In this document: in pieces, positions 43,311 to 55,097 of the stretch
How positions within the stretch are numbered: position 1 is the stretch's first letter
Layout: every line of letters begins with the position of its first letter
DNA from: Prorocentrum cordatum
Taxonomy: Eukaryota; Sar; Dinophyceae; Prorocentrales; Prorocentraceae
Reading direction: 5' to 3'
DNA length: 64,000 nucleotides
Assembly: GCA_963575745.1 (NCBI GenBank)
Contig: CAUYUJ010004014.1
Coordinates: forward strand, 118,612 to 182,611
The notes under the pieces: model-generated
Told to the model about the DNA's origin: nothing
Seen by the model: the letters and a program-made list of their open reading frames with translations, nothing else
Databases searched by the model: none
Position numbers and translations under genes: made by a program

Positions 43311-43330
43311 AAGAGCGCGGGCACTCGCGC
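43311..43330 (+). CDS. Gene C micro-exon
   Basis: Twenty bases between GGCAG| and |GTAAGC, six codons RARALA plus split codons. Phases match both neighbours. The preceding intron is the MITE insertion; the following 68-base intron holds a perfect hairpin. Confidence 0.4.
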
Positions 43331-43351
43331 GTAAGCCTCCCGTCCGCCGAG

Positions 43352-43382
43352 CCCGCGGAAGAGGAGCGTCCTCTTCCGCGGG
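43352..43382. repeat. Perfect hairpin inside a 68-base intron
   Basis: 14-base arms CCCGCGGAAGAGGA and TCCTCTTCCGCGGG around GCG. It occupies nearly half of gene C intron 3. Confidence 0.75.
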
Positions 43383-43398
43383 ATCGGCGTCATTCAAG

Positions 43399-43583
43399 GA
43401 CGCCCAGAGCACCCCGAGGAGGGGAGCCCCGAGGTGCGTACGAGGGCCCCCCCCCCGAGGGCTGAGGACGCCTGCGCCTTCAAGGGAGCCCTCCAGCCCG
43501 ACCTGCGGCAGGGCCTGGGGTGGCGCACAGGGTCGCGCGTGAGCGCCCTCTTCTTCAGGCGGAGTGCCACGCGTGCTGCCCGC
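43399..43583 (+). CDS. Gene C penultimate exon
   Basis: Begins after TTCAAG and reads RPEHPEEGSPE, then a Pro-rich bridge, then DACAFKGALQPDLRQGLGWR and on to ATRAAR|GTAAGC. A GTGCGT...GAG segment (43434-43466, 33 bases) could be spliced out but is also in frame and open, so I keep it as exon. Phase 0 at the end. Confidence 0.55.
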
Positions 43584-43693
43584 GTAAGCCGCCGCGTGAG
43601 GTCGCTGTGCCAAGGGTCCTGCGAGAACCTGGGTTATCGGGCCCGCCCGCCCCGCCCATCTCCCTGGATGACCGGACCTTGTCGGTTGCGCAG

Positions 43694-43762
43694 GCCCGAA
43701 GCGACAGTCACGCGGTTTTGGTGCTCGCTGGCATCTGTGGGCTGCCCAGCTCGAAAAGCTAG
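43694..43762 (+). CDS. Gene C last exon
   Basis: Reads ARSDSHAVLVLAGICGLPSS then KS and TAG (43760-43762). Acceptor GCGCAG, phase 0, in agreement with the previous donor; the intron is 110 bases. The five consecutive phase matches make gene C a fairly firm gene model despite the unknown product. Confidence 0.55.
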   Translation, partial: ARSDSHAVLVLAGICGLPSSKS

Positions 43763-44824
43763 GTCTTCGGTCGTCTCCTCCCCCACCCCCCCAACCCCAC
43801 CACCGGATGACCCGGGCGAATGTCGGACCGAGGTGTAAGATCGAGGTCGGCTCGGGGAGGGGGCCCGAGTGTTCTTCGTGTTTGTGGGATGCTCTTGTGC
43901 ATCCTGGGGGGGTACCCTTGGATTTTCTGTGTGTTTGGGAGGGCGGAGGGTCTCGTGTTCTCGGAGGATGCTCTTCTGGCCGAGATCCGCCTCTATCGCC
44001 GAGACGTGAGGACGGCTTCAGTCTGGCGCCAGAGGCCCGCTTCTCTTCCTCGCTCAGGTCGCGGAGTCGCTGCCCCAGCCACGCCCGGTACGGCGGCGTG
44101 CGCGCGGTGCTCTCGGCGGGCGCGGCTGCCGCGCTCGCCCTCCCCGAGTGGTCCTCTTGCTGCGGCCTACCTGCTTCTCTGGCACATGCCAAGGGGGGTC
44201 ACCACTGTTGGGGGTTCCTTCGTTGTCTGTTCGCGGGTCTAGGCCTCCTAGATGGGGTCGGAGTAGATGGGGTGGGAGGATCGCGCCGCATCGCCGATGC
44301 ATCGCCGATGCGGCTTGATGTGCAGCCCGATTTGCTTCTTGTCGACGTCGCCGATGCAGCTCCGAAGTCGCCGATGCATCGCCGATGCATCGCCGATGTA
44401 TCGGCGATGCGGCGCGATCCTCTGAACACATTTACTCGGACCCCATCCAGGAGGCCTCTAGTGGGGCCTTGGACATCGATATTGAAATCAGCTCTTCCAG
44501 AACTCGGGTGTCATTTGGACCGCAATCGGCCTTTCCTCCTGCTCCCCCTCGTCCCTCCTGCTCCTCCTCCTCCTCCTCCTCCTCCTCCTCCTCGTTCTTC
44601 TCGTCTCTCCCTGGTGGAGGTTCGAATCTGGCCCAAATCCCGTTCCAATCCGATCCAGGATGGGCTTCCAAGTGCGGTCCAGACCAGGCCCACATCGGGT
44701 AGCGCCAGGAGCCGCCACGTCGGTTCCCCTGGAACAGGCACCGAACGTGTAGGGGTGTCGCCAGCTGCTCCTCGGGGTCGAGGCTCCAGGATCGAAGCTC
44801 GAGAAGGTGCTTGGCCGTTTGGAG

Positions 44825-44984
44825 TCAGGGCTAAGTCGGGCCTGTCCCTTTACAGGGGGAATGTTCAAAAATAATGGAAAAACATGTATTTTTGGGCATC
44901 TATTGAGTACTTGTTGTGACTATGTTTTATTTTTCGTCGACAATCCCCCTGTAGGGGGACAGGCCCGACTTAAAGTCAGGGCTT
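44825..44984. mobile_element. R6 hairpin MITE copy 2
   Basis: Also 160 bases; arms TAAGTCGGGCCTGTCCC and its partner around an AT-rich centre; flanked by the exact 8-base duplication GTTTGGAG (44817-44824, 44985-44992). Confidence 0.8.
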
Positions 44985-45397
44985 GTTTGGAGCTGGCTGG
45001 AGGTCTGCATGGCCCAGCGCAGTCGGTGGTTCAGAGATGGGGTCCTGAGGAATGGGGTCTTCAGGACGAAGTGCCTCAAGCAATGTAAATCCACCATTGG
45101 ATCCCTTCCTATCCTTGGGGCCCCATCCCTCAGGACCTCATCTTTGAACCACCGACACGGGTTCCGGCCAGGCCAGCAGGAAGGGGGGAAGAGGTTCGAG
45201 GTTCTGCGTTCGAGCAGGTGTGTCCACATACGGGCCCCAGCAACATCCGGATTGAATTCGGGGCCAGGGGCCGATTTTGACCAGATTTGCATCCATCCCC
45301 CCCTCTTAACCTGTTTCCCCGGGACCCAACCAGCTCAGACCCCCTGGCTGCCTCCAAAGAGGGTTCATCCGCTGCTCGTGAGGGTCGAGGATCCAGG

Positions 45398-45531
45398 CAG
45401 GGCTGAACCTAAACGCTGTTTTGCTGGACTTCGGCTGTGTTTTTCGTTTTGGCAGAGAGGTACAGTAACACAGGTAGAGCAAAACGAACAACGAAAAAAA
45501 AAACGAAAAGCAACATTTAGGTCCAGACCTG
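45398..45531. mobile_element. R7 hAT-like MITE copy 2
   Basis: 134 bases with the same ends (CAGGGCTGAACCTAAACG / TTTAGGTCCAGACCTG) and exact 8-base duplication GATCCAGG (45390-45397, 45532-45539). Confidence 0.8.
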
Positions 45532-45754
45532 GATCCAGGAGCCGAAGCTCGAGCGGGTTTTTTGAACGCTTGGGGTCGGGGCCCCGTCTCCTCGAGGGAG
45601 TGGTGCTTCCTCGAGGCGACCTCCCGGTGGCGACCTCCCCTGGCAGTGCCCGGTCTTCCCGCAGTGTTCCCGCCGCCGTGGTTTCCGCCAGGCCGGGTCG
45701 GCACTGCTGATCGTACACCGTTTGCTTGCGAGAACAAAATGCAGAGGTAGGTCG

Positions 45755-45955
45755 CAGGCGTGGAGATTGACACAAACACCAATATCGGTGGTGTTGCATC
45801 CACCAGGGGAAGAAGATCCCGATCTCGGTGATGGTGGTAATATTCCGGCTTCCAAGGTGACTGAAATATTACCGCCAACACCGAAATCTAGGATCATCGT
45901 CCCCAGAGGCAACCCTCTGTGCTGGTGATGGTGCCAATTTCGAGGCCGCCAAGTC
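45755..45955. mobile_element. R2 copy 3
   Basis: Full-length relative of copy 1 (GAGATTGACACAAACACC... to ATGGTGCCAATTTCGAGG). Confidence 0.7.
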
Positions 45956-46719
45956 CAATGTAGGCGTTGTGCTTGGAATGTGGCAGGGTTGCCCATAGAC
46001 CATAGACGTCATGTCGGCACAGTTTTCCGTATCTGGATCGATGAGTCAGCCGTGGACATGTCTTTGGGAGATACAGTTTGGGCATTTGCATTGGAGGATT
46101 GTGATTTCCTCGCTGTATCCAATGGGAGATCATTGGGAAGCCCAGGTCCAGAAGTCTGAAACATGCTTCATTGGCTGGTTACCAGATGGGTGCTGCGTCG
46201 CGGCATGATCGCCACTCCGCGAGTTAACCGTCAGAGAGCTGCCAGGTTCCCCGTAGGTTGTTGACAAGAGACTTCTAAGAGGCTTTTTCGGGTCAGTCTT
46301 GGGGGGCCCCTCGGAGTCCCCTCTTGGGAGCATCTTGGGGGCCTCGATGTCGTCTCGGGGTTCATCTTGGCCAGGGAGTACCGATTTCCCCTCTTGGGCC
46401 TCTCCAGGGGCCGTCTATGGTCATTTGGGGGCATCGGGGACCGTTTTGGGGTGATCTTGGGGACCTCTTGGGCCGTCTTTGACTCCCCGAGACGGAAAAG
46501 GCTTCCAAGAGAGCCTCAGGACGGTCCATGGGGGGATCTGAAGACACGTGGGAAGTATGCACCCCCAGCCATGCTCCGAAAGGTTTCGAGGAAAGTCGCG
46601 CCCAAGAGCGCCCGGAAATTTGGGCCCCATAGCACCCTTACGACATAGCATTTAATGATCATCTCAGGGAACTCAAATGTACCTGGGGACACTGCAGCAC
46701 CTCGCGGCAAAGTAGCGGA

Positions 46720-46905
46720 TCACTACGACGACGACGAACGACGACCTCGATCTCGACGTCGCCCTCCACGACGACGCGACGACGACGACGCCGACGACGA
46801 CGACGACGACGGCGACGACGTCGACGACGACGACGAAAACGTGGATCACGATGACGACGACGACGACGACGACGACGAGGACCGAGGACCGAGGACCGAG
46901 GACCG
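46720..46905. repeat. ACG trinucleotide island
   Basis: GACGACGACG runs, then GAGGACCGAGGACCG units. 44.9-47.6 kb carries MITEs but no gene I can support. Confidence 0.85.
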
Positions 46906-47682
46906 ACGGGGCTCCTGAGGCCTCTCAGACAGGCCTGCAGGGGGCCTCTGGGGACCTCGACGACCACGACAATCACGACGACGGCGACCTCGGCCTCGAT
47001 ATCGACGATCTCGCTGCAAGCGCAAGCCGTTGCTCCCCTGGCGTGCCTCGTGCCCGGCTCAGGAGCAGCGTGTCTCCTGACGTTCAGGGTGGGGGTGGCC
47101 CCTCTCGGCCCTGGGTCCGTCTGGGTTTCCCAAGCCCTCGCGCCAGGGCCCCATGGGGGCTTCTGAGCCGTTTCTGCTCCCCGCCCAGACCCGAGACGCC
47201 TGTCCCTTGGGTATCTCGACGGCCTTGCCAGAAGCAGCATCAGCCTTGGAAAAATCAATTTGTCCTGACGGTTCCTGTCGCCGCTGTCAGACGTGAGCCG
47301 CGACCAGTGATTGTCAATAAGGAACGATTCAATCGAACAGGGTCTTGAAGTTTCCTCTTCGCCATTTTCAGACTTCGATGCCCCGTCACCGACACAGAAG
47401 TCGATTCGAAAAAAGCCATGACATGCTTCCACCAGGACCCGGGCCCACATGCCGTTGAGGGGCCCGCTTGTCATCCGTGATGGGCAGCGTTGGTGGCCCG
47501 AAGCGGGCTTCCAAAGATGCCCAGTTTGGGAGACACCTTGGCGCCGTGATCGTTTCTGCTTCCTCGGCAGCGAGTGCCTGGAGCAGCAAGAGTCCGCTCG
47601 CTTGGCGCGTGGCGCGCCGATCGATCGCGGGCAGCGCGCACCTCTTTCCGCCTCGATGCCCGCGCCCCGCATCGCTGCACAG

Positions 47683-47794
47683 GCTTCTGGTTCGCCGCCC
47701 GGCGTGCCCTTCGCGAGCCTGCAGCGCACGCAGCGCCGGCTGGAGCCCGGCTGGTTGAACTCGGCAGGAGGCACCACGCTTGGCTCGAGTACGC
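47683..47794 (+). CDS. Gene D exon
   Basis: Reads FWFAARRALREPAAHAAPAG... to HHAWLEYA. Acceptor CACAG|G, donor TACGC|GTAAGA (phase 2). Unknown protein; helix-like, Ala/Arg-rich. Upstream exons not found, and a competing reading on the minus strand exists. Confidence 0.45.
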
Positions 47795-47963
47795 GTAAGA
47801 GTGGTCCTTCGCCAGAGTGACCTTTGGTGCGGGCTCATCTGGGTCCCCCCGATCGCTGGGCGCGATACGATAGCGGCTGCTTGCGCGCTTGGATTTGGCC
47901 ACATTGCCCCCTTGAGTCCGCGCACCAAAGGTCACTCTTACCCAGGGTCACTCTTGCGTATAG
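47795..47963 (+). mobile_element. Inverted-repeat intron of gene D
   Basis: GT...AG interval with nested inverted repeats: AGAGTGACCTTTGGTGCG near 47811 against CGCACCAAAGGTCACTCT near 47918, and outer ACGCGTAAGAGTGG against CACTCTTGCGT. One copy seen. Confidence 0.55.
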
Positions 47964-48030
47964 TCAATTGGCCTCGGCAAGGAGGGCCTATGGCGTGCAT
48001 ATGAAGCAGAGACGGGACATGCATTATTGA
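47964..48030 (+). CDS. Gene D last exon
   Basis: Reads QLASARRAYGVHMKQRRDMH then Y and TGA (48028-48030). The acceptor is TATAG; phase 2 matches the previous exon. The 169-base intron between them is bounded by inverted repeats (see mobile element 47795-47963). Confidence 0.45.
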
Positions 48031-48647
48031 CACCGATGCCCTTGCCTGGTTGTTGTCGTTCGGGGCCTCCTGGCAGGCCCTCACACCTGGGCCGCAGGAG
48101 TGGGGGCTCAAGCCCCCAGGTCCTGGGGGCTGCGAGAAAATCTCGACGGGTGTTTCTGCCTCGGTTCCAGACCTCTGCGAGGCGGTCCAAGACTCTTGGT
48201 CCTCGGAGGGCCGTTTCGGGGCCAAGCGGGACATTGAACAAGACGATCCAGGCTGAGAACGGTGAGGCCCTCGGGGCAAGGAGTCGACACTGCCTGACTC
48301 CGCCGCGTCGCTGCGCGCGCCGGCTGCGACGATCCCCCCCCGACCAGGAAAGAATACCTGTTTCGGGCCCCGGGGCTCCCAGCACTCGGAGGGAGGAGAG
48401 GCGACACCCCGGGGCTCCCAGCACTCGCTGGAGGGCTGCCACCTCCAGCGAGGGGGGTCCACGACGCCGTCCTGAGCCGGGAAAGTGCGTGAGGGGGGGA
48501 CCACACCAGCAGGAGGGCCCTTCTCGGCGCCTCGCACTGGTGCTCCAGCTCGGCACGGATCCGCGGCGGCCGAGGCCGGCGCCGGACTAGAAGGGCTCCC
48601 CAAAGCAAGGCCGCGCGCGGCGCCAGGCGCCTGCGCCGAGGAGGCGG

Positions 48648-48800
48648 ATAGACCTCCTGCCCTGACACGTCGATGAGTGAACTGTCCACTGTCGGTTCTC
48701 GAGAGGGCGCCGTAGCCGTCATGTTCCAGGCTTTCGCCCGCCAGATTTGGGCCCGAGGTCGTTTTCACAAAACCACGTTTTGCTAAAGGGGTCTCTGTCC
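48648..48800 (+). mobile_element. R3 repeat copy 4 (diverged)
   Basis: GATAGACCTCCTGCCCTGACA then many differences; ends TCTCTGTCC. Confidence 0.55.
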
Positions 48801-49109
48801 ATCCCCGAGTAACGCCCCCGTCCCTGGGTAACGGTAGCGATCGCACGTTTTGGGGAGGGCTTGCCCGTGCTCGCAGGCGCCCTGCCGGTGCTCGCAGGTG
48901 CCCCCCGGTGCTCGCAGGCGCCCTGCCGGTGCTCGCAAGCGCCCTGATAGTGCTCGCGGGCTTAGCGCAGGTGCCCCACCCCGCCCAAGCGTTACAGCAT
49001 GAGCAGATTCTGTCGTAACGGCGCGGTCCTCGGAAAAGCGGCCGAAGTGTCGCAACCATCCCGGCCGATTTTCAGCCAGGAGCCATATGATCAGGGCTGA
49101 AACGGGCCT

Positions 49110-49650
49110 TCTCTTTCCCCATATCCTAAGATGGTGTTCTTGTTCCCCATATCCAAAGATGGGGTTCTTGTTATTGGCGGACCGCGCCGGAAGGACACAG
49201 AACAGGACAGAACACCACACCCATCACTCAGACACACACGTAAGTTATTCCCCATATCCTAAGATGGGGTTCTTGATTCCCCATATCCAAAGATGGTTTT
49301 TTCCCCATATCCAAAGATGGGGTTCTTGTTATTGGTGGACCGCGCCGGAAGGACACAGAACAGGACAGAACACCACACCCATCACTCAGACACACACGTA
49401 AGTTATTCCCCATATCCTAAGATGGGGTTCTTGATTCCCCATATCCAAAGATGGGGTTTTTGATTCCCCACTCACTCATCACTCAGACTCACTCATCAAG
49501 ACTCACTCATCACTCAGACTCCGTCCTCACTCAGACACACCACTCATCACTCAGACTCACCACTCAGATTCACTCATCACTCAGACTCACTCATGCTCTC
49601 TCATCACTCAGACTCACTCATCACTCAGACTCAGGCGATTCGCTCGTCTC
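49110..49650. repeat. Two minisatellites
   Basis: CCCCATATCCAAAGATGGGG units with a duplicated 120-base block (49140-49280 and 49318-49440), then CACTCATCACTCAGACT units. The first unit is a near-palindrome. Confidence 0.8.
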
Positions 49651-49779
49651 AGCACTCTAAGGGGGGCGGCGGGGGGGTATTTCACGGGGTCCCGTTCGCG
49701 GAATTGTGTGGGGATGTCTCAGGCGGTTTGGTCATTTTCTCTTCCAACATGTTTCGTTTTCGGAGCAGATTTGGAGGAA

Positions 49780-49832
49780 GAGGAGGAGGAGTCAGGAGGA
49801 AGAGGAGGAGGAGGAGGAAGAGGAGGAGGAAG

Positions 49833-49887
<55 letters not shown>

Positions 49888-50330
49888 GGGGGAGGAGGAA
49901 GAGGAGGAGGAGACTGGGGAGGAGGAGGAGGACGAGGCAGGGGAGGAGTAGGAGTAGGAGTAGGCGGAGGAGGAGGAGGACGATGATGAGGAGAAGGAGG
50001 CGAGCATGAGCACGAGTAGGAGCAGTAGAATGGGATGATGATGATGATGGTGATGCTGGTGATGATGATGATGGCGATGATGATGATGATGATGGTGGTG
50101 GTGATGATGATGATGATGATCGCAACGACGATGGCCGCGCCGCTTTTTTGATAATCGAGGAGGAGGAGGAGGCGCAGGAGGAGGAGGAGGAAGAGGAGGA
50201 GGAGGAGGAAGAGGAGGAGCAGGAGGACGGGGAGGGGCAGGAGGAGGAGCAGGAGGAACTTCGAACTTCGAGGTCTGGAGGCCCGTTTCGGGCTCCGGCA
50301 CTGATGATGGTGAAGATGATGATGATGATT

Positions 50331-50370
<40 letters not shown>

Positions 50371-50504
50371 GGATGATGAGGAGGGGGAGGGAGGAAGGAG
50401 GAGGAGGAGGAGGGGAAGAGGAGGAGCAGGAAGGGGATGATGACGACGATGACGATGACGATGACGATGATGATGATGGTGATGATGATGGTGATGATGA
50501 TGCA

Positions 50505-50548
<44 letters not shown>

Positions 50549-51080
50549 CGATGATGACGATGAGGGGGATGATGAGGAGGAGGCTGGTGATGATGGTGGT
50601 GATGCTGATGATGATGATGATCATGATGATGACGACGATGATGAAGAGGATGAGGATGCGTAAGAGGACGATTAGAATGACGACGACGACGACGACGACG
50701 ATGATGATGATGATGACGATGATGATGAGGATGATGATGATGATGTTTGCCCCGCTCTCTCAGAGGTCTCTGGGGGAGAAGGAGAAGAAGGAGGAGGAGG
50801 AGGCAAAGAGGTTCCGCTTTCTCGGAGGAGGAGGAGGAGGAGGACGAGTGGAGGAAAGGGAGGAAACCGAAGGCGAGGGGCCCCGTTCGTAGAATTTCGT
50901 GCGCATGGCTCAGCGGTTTAGGCACTTTCTGGTGCAGCATCTCTCGCTTTCCGACTCCACGAATAGGAAGGGGAGTGGGAGGAAGAGGAGGAGGAGGAGG
51001 AGGAGGAGGAGGAGGAGGAGGGGGAGGAGGAGGAGGAGGAGGAGGAGGAGGAGCAGAAGGAGGAGGAGGAAGAGGATGAC
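49780..51080. repeat. GAG and GAT trinucleotide domain
   Basis: About 1.3 kb of alternating GAG and GAT runs with all purine-rich sequence on the plus strand. Poly-Asp/Glu/Met frames are artefacts. Confidence 0.9.
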
Positions 51081-51124
51081 GAGCCCGCAGTCGGAGGCAC
51101 GCCTCGGAGCCCTTCAAGGACGCC

Positions 51125-51865
51125 CTCGTCGTCGTCGTCGTTGCCGTCGCCGTCGCCGTAGCCATCGCCATCGGCACAACCGCTGGCAGCACAACCAGCA
51201 CAACCATCACCAGAAGAACCACCAACAGCACAAGCGGGGCGGGCGATGCGAGCCTCGGCCCCGCAAAAGCCTGCGGGCGAGCACCAGCGCAACCAGCGCG
51301 ACCATCGCCGGCACAACCGCTAGTGCAATTACCACCAACGTAACTACCACCAGCAATCCTTTTCAGGGGTTGCGCATTAACAGTGGCGACAGCCGCCACC
51401 AGCACAACTTAATATATTCATTTGTGGCCGCATTGCGGCCAAGCCGTGGTGCGAATGACTACCACCAGCTGGAGACGATGTGGCTCTGCACTGTCGCTCC
51501 CTGTGTCACTGGCAGAACAACCAGCACCAACACAATCAGCACAGTCGCCACCACCAGCACCACCAGTGCAGTCAGAACAGCCGCCACCAGCACAACCACC
51601 GGCAGCACAACCAGCACAACCACCACCAGCAAAACCACCAACAGCACAATCACCAACGGCACAAGCGCCAGCGCAACTTGGTACCACAACCAGCACAACC
51701 ACGATCAACGCAACCATCACCAGCGCCACCATCACCATCAGCCCAACCGCTGGCAGAACAACCACCACCAGCACGATCAGCACAACCACCACCAGCACAA
51801 CCACCAGCAGCACAACCAACGCAACCATCACCATCACAACCACTTACAACACAACAATCAACAGC
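51125..51865. repeat. CAC/AAC-rich triplet array
   Basis: Diverged CAGCACAACCACCACCAG-like units for 740 bases. All plus-strand frames stay open, but the period accounts for this; I do not call a protein. Confidence 0.7.
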
Positions 51866-52613
51866 ACAAGCGGGGAGGGCGATTCGAGCCTTGGCCCTGC
51901 AAAAACCAGGGCGGTGGAATGCCCTGTCGCCTGCGGGCGAGCACGATTGCGCGGGCGCGAGCCCGCGAAAATTGCCAAATAGGCATTCCACACGCCGGGG
52001 AAAGCACAAAAGGGCTTTCGGCTGCTCCACTCCTCCTCTCTCCTTCCTCCTCCTCCTTTCTTCTTTCATCGCAGTAGGCACGTCCCCCTGGGTGCCATCC
52101 CGCCGCCAGCGCGAAGATAACATGCACCTGGGGGGGCGCCCCGTTCCGCGAACCCCACTGCAGAGTGGGGATCTCGACCTCCCAATGGGGTTCGCGGAGC
52201 GGGGGCGGATCGAAAAATTGGAAAGCGCGCTGTCTGAACTAGCGTGATGTGAGGGGGGAGGGGGGGTGCACCGTTCCCTCGGATGGGCACACCCCCCCCT
52301 CCAGGATAATCGCCCCTCTCCATCCTTTCCCTCTCTTGCCTTCCTTTCCCTCCTTCCTTGACTGCTATCTCAGACGCCTACGGCGTATCACTGCCGCCCG
52401 CTCACCCGCGGCTGTGAGTGAATTGCGAGGAACTCCCAGGCGGAAACCGCTTCCTATGGTTCTGATAAACATTTCCCCGAAATGGCAAATTGCGTATATT
52501 GGTCGTTGTCCTTGCGGACAACGAAGCGCCGGCGTCTGGAGCAGCGGGCGTGACAATGCGTCCATGAAGACACTGGGCGCACGGAGCTGGCGCGACGATC
52601 TTACACGCCGGGC

Positions 52614-52687
52614 ATTTTTTTTTTTTTTCTCCTCTTTCTTTTTTTTTTTTTCTTTTTTTTTCTTTTTTGTGCTTTTTGTTTTTTCTT

Positions 52688-52748
<61 letters not shown>

Positions 52749-52948
52749 ATTCTTTTTTTTTTTTTTTTCTCTTTTTTTTATTTTTTTTTTTGTTTTTGTC
52801 TTTTTTTTCTTTTTTGTTTTTTTTTTATTTTTTTCTTTTTCATTTTTTTTTCTTTTTTTTTATTGTTTTTTTTTATTTCTTTTTTTTTTATTTTCCCCTT
52901 TTTTTTTTTTATTTTTTTTTCTTTTTTCTTCTTGTTTTTTTTTATTTT

Positions 52949-52981
<33 letters not shown>

Positions 52982-53022
52982 TTTTCTTTTTTTCTTATCT
53001 CTTTTTTTATTTTCTTTTTTTT
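52614..53022. repeat. 400-base T-rich tract
   Basis: Almost pure T with scattered C, A and G in an otherwise GC-rich region; extreme strand asymmetry. The poly-Phe frame is meaningless. Confidence 0.9.
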
Positions 53023-53559
53023 CTGGGCCTCAGGGGGCTCAGGCTTCTCAACCTCCAGGGCAAAATCCAGGGACCTACGTCGTCGCCGTCCCTCCAGTCG
53101 TTCTTTTGTTCTTCCAGGTTGAATGCATATTTCATTTGCAGGGATGTTTTTCACATTGGGGGCCCCGTCGGTGGCCCCCAGTGGCGGTGCTGCTTGTGGC
53201 AGGGCGATGGCTGGCGCTCTCTGTTCAAGGTCGAAGGCCCGCTCTCGCAGCTTGCATGTTTCCGGTGCCCTCCAGTTGTTTTTTGGTCGTTCGAGGTTGA
53301 AGGCCAACTCACTCTTGTTCGTATAGTTCCGGTGCCACTGCGCGCTCTTTGGCACCGCGGAGGTTGCAGGTTCGTGTGTTTGTTCGGTGGCGCTACGGTT
53401 CAGCAGAGACCGCTTGCACGGGAGGACTGTGCAGGGACTCTATGGGCTCATTGAGGATCAGGAATGCGAGGAGGATTGCCGGAGGCGTCACCTGAAAAGG
53501 GTTATTATTATTTGGACGCCTCCTACTCCTCCTCCTTCCTCCTCTTTTCTCCTCCCCTC

Positions 53560-53885
53560 CTGTCGGACTTACTCATACTCAGACTTGCTCATACACAGAC
53601 TTACTCATACTCAGACTTACTCATACTCAGGCCTACTCATACTCAGACTTACTCACACTCAGATATACTCATACACAGACTTACTCATACACAGACTTAC
53701 TCACACCCAGACGTACTCATACACAGACTCACTCATACCCAGACTTACTCATACACAGTATTAGTCATACTCAGACTTACTCATACCCAGACGTACACAT
53801 ACACAGACTTTCTCATACGCAGACCTACTCATACCCAGACTTACTCATACACAGACTTACTCATACGCAGACTTACTCATACTCA
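53560..53885. repeat. ACTCATAC-CAGACTT minisatellite
   Basis: About 20 units of 14-16 bases, related to the CACTCATCACTCAGACT array at 49.5 kb. Confidence 0.85.
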
Positions 53886-54350
53886 GCACCCCAAAGGGGA
53901 GCCGCCAGGGGTGGTTGCACGGGCTCGTTCGCGGCCATTTTGTGGGGATGTCTCAAGCGGTTTGCCTGTTTCTGGGCCCAACACCCTTCGCTTTCGGAGC
54001 AGATTTGGAGGATGTCTCGAGCGAGGCGCTCATTTCAGCACCCCTAAGGGGAGCCGCCAGGGGTGGTTGAACGGGCTCGTTCGCGGCCATTTTGTGGGGA
54101 TGTCTCAGGCGGTTTGCCTGTTTCTGTGCCCAACATCCTTCGCTTTCGGAGCAGATTTGGAGGATGTCTCGAGCGAGGCGCTCATTCCAGCACCCCTTAG
54201 GGGAGCCGCCAGGGGTGGTTGCACGGGCTCGTTCGCGGCCATTTTGTGGGGATGTCTCAGGCGGTTTGCTTGTTTCTGGGCCCAACATCCTTCGCTTTCA
54301 GAGCAGATTTGGAGGATGTCTCGAGCGAGGCGCTCATTTTCACCCCCAGG
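53886..54350. repeat. Tandem array of about 146-base units
   Basis: Three units containing TTTTGTGGGGATGTCTCA and TTCGGAGCAGATTTGGAGGA; single diverged units also flank the GAG/GAT domain at 49690 and 50885. 54425-54690 is a CCACAGGAGGCC minisatellite. Confidence 0.85.
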
Positions 54351-55097
54351 TGGGCCAGATTTTGAGGATGTCTCGATCGGTTTGCTTGTTTTGGTGGCCA
54401 GGCTCGTGGGCGCAGATTCTTCTCAGGATGCCACAGGAGGCTCCAACAGGCCCCAGGAGGCCCCAGGAGACCACATGAGGTCCCAGGAGGCATCAGGAGG
54501 CCACAAAAAGACTCAAGAGGCCACAGGATGCCCCAAGAGGTTCCAGGAGGCCCCAGGAAGTTCCAGAAGGCCTCAGGAAACCACAGGAGGCCCCAGGAGG
54601 CAACAGGAAGCGCCAGGAGGCCTCGGAAGGCAACAGGAGGCCCCGAGAGGCCCCAGGAGCAGGAGGCCCCGGAAGGCAACAGGAGTGGCTCGAATCCCAT
54701 GTGTTTTACGTATGCTCCTATCGATTGGGCCTCACCTGGAACACGATTCTTTGATGTTCTACGTATGTTTCTATAGATGGTCCTTCTCCTGTGTACACAA
54801 TCCTAAATGTTTTACTCATGTTCCTATGTTTTGGGCCTCTCCTGGGGCACGAGTCCTTGGTGTTTTACGCGTGTTCCTATAGATTGCCCTTCTCCTGTGG
54901 CTCTAATCCGCAATGTTTTATGCATTGACTTTAGGCTCGGGGAGGCTCGGGTCAGGGAACCATAATCATGACAGAAGGGGACGCCCGCGCGCGCTCGCAG
55001 GGACTGCGCGCATCAGAGCGCGCAATTGGATCGTGCGAGCAAAGCGCGTTGGCGACAGCGGTTGCTGTTGGTTTGTTTCTTGCTTGTGTGCTGCCTG

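Noticed and set aside
43539-43558. 20-base GT...AG intron in gene C
   Set aside because: Very short, and the sequence reads through in frame to the next good donor.
46851-47777. Gene on either strand through the ACG island
   Set aside because: Reading frames change character at the repeat edge and no splice-phase support was found.
48545-48590. LGTDPRRPRPAPD as the missing last kinase exon (GTD motif)
   Set aside because: The residues after GTD do not fit the PDK pattern (GTDAxxxL) and a stop follows after 13 residues.
49110-49450. CRISPR-like direct repeats
   Set aside because: Units vary in spacing, have no distinct spacers, and the DNA is eukaryotic.
49682-50663. Acidic or Met/Ile/His-rich frames
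   Set aside because: GAT and GAG repeats read in different phases.
52249-53454. Long plus-strand frame through the T tract
   Set aside because: The frame is poly-Phe from a homopolymer; no coding signal outside it.
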